From an uncultured Oscillospiraceae bacterium (GTDB taxonomy: Bacteria; Bacillota; Clostridia; Oscillospirales; Oscillospiraceae), in the NCBI GenBank assembly GCA_934597585.1, contig CAKTSA010000060.1:1-5963 (forward strand): a stretch of 5,963 nucleotides of DNA, given 5' to 3'. This document shows, in pieces, positions 4,535 through 5,963 of this stretch. Both the position numbers and the translations under genes were made by a program. The notes beneath the pieces are model-generated. The model saw only the letters and a list, made by a program, of their open reading frames with translations. It was not told where the DNA came from and ran no database searches. Every line of letters begins with the position of its first letter. Position 1 is the stretch's first letter.

Positions 4535-4563
4535 TTGACAAGGGGTGAAGAGGGTGTTAAAAT
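4535..4563 (+). promoter_or_regulatory. near-consensus promoter of the CLC gene
   Basis: TTGACA (4535-4540) matches the -35 consensus fully and is followed after exactly 17 bases by TAAAAT (4558-4563), five of six matches to the -10. The transcript would start near 4570, which places the ATG at 4562 upstream of the transcript and supports the start at 4592. Confidence 0.75.
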
Positions 4564-4578
4564 GGCGGAAGTTGAGGA

Positions 4579-4585
4579 AAAGGAG
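4579..4585 (+). promoter_or_regulatory. ribosome binding site of the CLC gene
   Basis: AAAGGAG ends six bases before ATG 4592, near-ideal spacing. A weaker AGAGGG precedes the alternative in-frame ATG at 4562. Confidence 0.7.
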
Positions 4586-4591
4586 CACACC

Positions 4592-5848
4592 ATGGAACGT
4601 GTCAAAGGCTTTTTTCAGCATATCTCCCTATATATTATCGCACTGGCCAAGTGGCTGTGCATCGGCGGCGGCGTGGGCCTGATCGGCGGCGTGGTAGGCG
4701 CGGCCTTCCACATCGGCGTGGAGCAGGCCACGGAACTGCGGCTCATGCACCCGTGGATCATCTGGCTGCTGCCGGTGGGCGGCGTAGTGATCGTGGGGCT
4801 GTACCGCCTGGCCCACATGGAGGGCCGGGGCACCAACAACATCATTGAATCCGTCCATTTCGGCAAGGATGTGCCGATCTTGCTGGTTCCCCTTATCTTT
4901 ATCTCCACCTGCCTGACCCATCTGCTGGGTGGCTCGGCGGGACGCGAGGGCGCTGCGCTGCAGATCGGCGGCGGCATCGGCTACCGCACCGGCAAGGCGC
5001 TGCATCTGGGTGAAAAGGACCTGCCCCTGGCCACGCTGTGCGGCATGAGCGCCGTGTTCGCCGCCCTGTTCGGCACGCCGCTGACGGCCACCGTGTTCGC
5101 CCTGGAGGTCATCAGCGTAGGCGTCCTCTACTACGCGGGGCTGATCCCCTGCCTGATGTCTGCATCGGTGGCGTATCTCATTGCGTCCCTCTTCGGCGTG
5201 TCCCCCACCCGGTTCGCCGTGACGCTGCCCGCCCTAGACGTGTGGACGGTGTTTCTGGTGGTGCTGCTGGCCATCGGCTGTGCGCTGGTGTCCATCCTGT
5301 TCGTGCGGGGCATGCACTGGGTGGAGCACATGGCGGTGCGATTTTTGAAGAATTCCTATCTCCGTGCGGCGGCAGGCGGCTTCGCCATCATCGGCCTGAC
5401 GCTGCTGCTGGGCCGGGACTACAACGGCGCGGGCATGGACATGATCGCCCGGGCGGTAGAACGGGGCCAGGCCGCGCCCTGGGCGTGGTTCCTGAAGATC
5501 CTGTTCACCGCGCTGACCATCGGCTGCGGCTTCAAGGGCGGCGAGGTGGTGCCCTCCTTCTTCGTGGGAGCCACCTTCGGCTGCGTGGCGGGACAGGCGC
5601 TGGGCCTGCCCGGCGGCTTCGGCGCCGCCATCGGTCTGGTGGCGGTGTTCTGCGGGGCGGTGAACTGCCCCATCGCCTCGGTACTGTTGAGCCTGGAGCT
5701 GTTCGGCGGTACCGACGGCGTGCTGTATTTCGCCTTTGCCTGCGCCATCAGCTACCTGCTGAGCGGCTACTGCGGGCTATACAGCAGCCAGACCATCCTC
5801 TACTCCAAGCTGCGGGCGGAGTTTATCAACGTCCACGCAAAGGAATAA
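4592..5848 (+). CDS. CLC-family anion transporter, probable fluoride/proton antiporter (CLC-F type)
   Basis: Predicted 418-residue membrane protein with many hydrophobic helices from about residue 11 to 393; it lacks the cytoplasmic CBS domains of some CLCs and is of usual bacterial size. The gating glutamate is Glu119 in GSAGREGAALQIGGG. The second signature is GFKGGEVVPSFFVGATFG (313-330), where GGEVxP with Glu318 replaces the GGIFAP of chloride-type CLCs; this matches what I recall of the fluoride/proton antiporter branch, as does a single glutamate in FALEV (Glu172) where chloride/proton exchangers have EE. The region equivalent to the chloride-binding GSGIP reads GRGTNN (78-83), without the serine and also without the Met I associate with CLC-F. 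Near the C-terminus Tyr397 in GLYSSQ may be the central tyrosine. The probable role is expelling F- using proton entry. No fluoride riboswitch is seen upstream. The start at 4592 is chosen by its ribosome binding site and promoter; 4562 is the alternative, adding ten residues. It diverges from serC and is transcribed alone. The CLC family is certain; the substrate is inferred. Confidence 0.93.
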   Translation: MERVKGFFQHISLYIIALAKWLCIGGGVGLIGGVVGAAFHIGVEQATELRLMHPWIIWLLPVGGVVIVGLYRLAHMEGRGTNNIIESVHFGKDVPILLVPLIFISTCLTHLLGGSAGREGAALQIGGGIGYRTGKALHLGEKDLPLATLCGMSAVFAALFGTPLTATVFALEVISVGVLYYAGLIPCLMSASVAYLIASLFGVSPTRFAVTLPALDVWTVFLVVLLAIGCALVSILFVRGMHWVEHMAVRFLKNSYLRAAAGGFAIIGLTLLLGRDYNGAGMDMIARAVERGQAAPWAWFLKILFTALTIGCGFKGGEVVPSFFVGATFGCVAGQALGLPGGFGAAIGLVAVFCGAVNCPIASVLLSLELFGGTDGVLYFAFACAISYLLSGYCGLYSSQTILYSKLRAEFINVHAKE

Positions 5849-5879
5849 AAAAACAGGCACCGGACGGTGCCTGTTTTTT
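5848..5879 (+). terminator. intrinsic terminator of the CLC gene
   Basis: CAGGCACC (5854-5861) and GGTGCCTG (5866-5873) pair around GGAC, extended by six A residues before and six T residues after. It starts at the stop codon and is a textbook intrinsic terminator that would also work on the minus strand. Confidence 0.93.
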
Positions 5880-5884
5880 CAGCC

Positions 5885-5942
5885 TATCAAAGAACGCCAG
5901 TTCTCGTTATGCGAGAGCTGGCGTTTTAATCGTATCAAAGAA
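5885..5942. repeat. second hairpin flanked by a 10-base direct repeat
   Basis: AACGCCAGTTCTCG (5893-5906) pairs with CGAGAGCTGGCGTT (5912-5925) around TTATG, with one G-T pair, giving a 14-pair stem followed by TTAAT. TATCAAAGAA occurs at 5885-5894 and again at 5933-5942, bracketing the hairpin. It may be a backup terminator, the terminator of a convergent gene beyond the window, or a small mobile repeat with a target duplication. Confidence 0.55.
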
Positions 5943-5963
5943 GAAAAAGGGCAGAAAAACAAA

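Noticed and set aside
4365..4591. Possible fluoride riboswitch before the CLC gene
   Set aside because: I looked for the short GGNGAUGG...CGCC...CUGAUG-type pattern in the leader and did not find it; the predicted leader from about 4570 to 4591 is too short to hold one.

Overview
The window is a bacterial chromosomal segment, most likely from a GC-rich member of the Clostridia (Bacillota), perhaps a gut Oscillospiraceae-type organism. The evidence is strong AGGAGG-type ribosome binding sites, sigma-A-like promoters, GC-rich coding sequence, a yybP-ykoY (manganese) riboswitch before mntP, and short-form serine biosynthesis genes. The species cannot be named from this sequence alone.

Layout. 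Positions 1-82 are an AT-rich stub that may hold the end of an upstream gene. Positions 83-1021 (+) encode a cysteine-rich lipoprotein with eight tandem C-x4-C-x(9-18)-C-x2-H units and a C-terminal domain I do not recognise; its base composition is clearly more AT-rich than the rest of the window. After a hairpin terminator (about 1127-1158) comes a complete manganese control unit: an extended -10 promoter (1164-1192), a yybP-ykoY riboswitch (about 1199-1324), a perfect terminator hairpin (1325-1358) and the Mn(II) efflux pump gene mntP (1377-1964, +). A bidirectional GNRA-loop terminator (1983-2015) separates mntP from the convergent serA.

serC (4364-3276, -) and serA (2943-2038, -) encode steps 2 and 1 of the phosphorylated serine pathway and lie in tandem, serC first. 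The 332-base gap between them holds an interspersed-repeat (MITE-like) element and a row of perfect palindromes, none of which looks like a functional intrinsic terminator for serC. serC has a good promoter (TTGATT-17-TATACT) flanked by an 11-base inverted repeat. Diverging from serC is a CLC-family anion transporter (4592-5848, +) whose sequence points to the fluoride/proton antiporter (CLC-F) branch. It has its own near-consensus promoter and ends in a strong terminator followed by a second hairpin flanked by a 10-base direct repeat.

Functionally the window combines two ion-detoxification exporters (Mn2+, and probably F-) with the first two enzymes of serine synthesis. The least explained item is the lipoprotein: an exported, probably metal-binding or disulfide-rich repeat protein.
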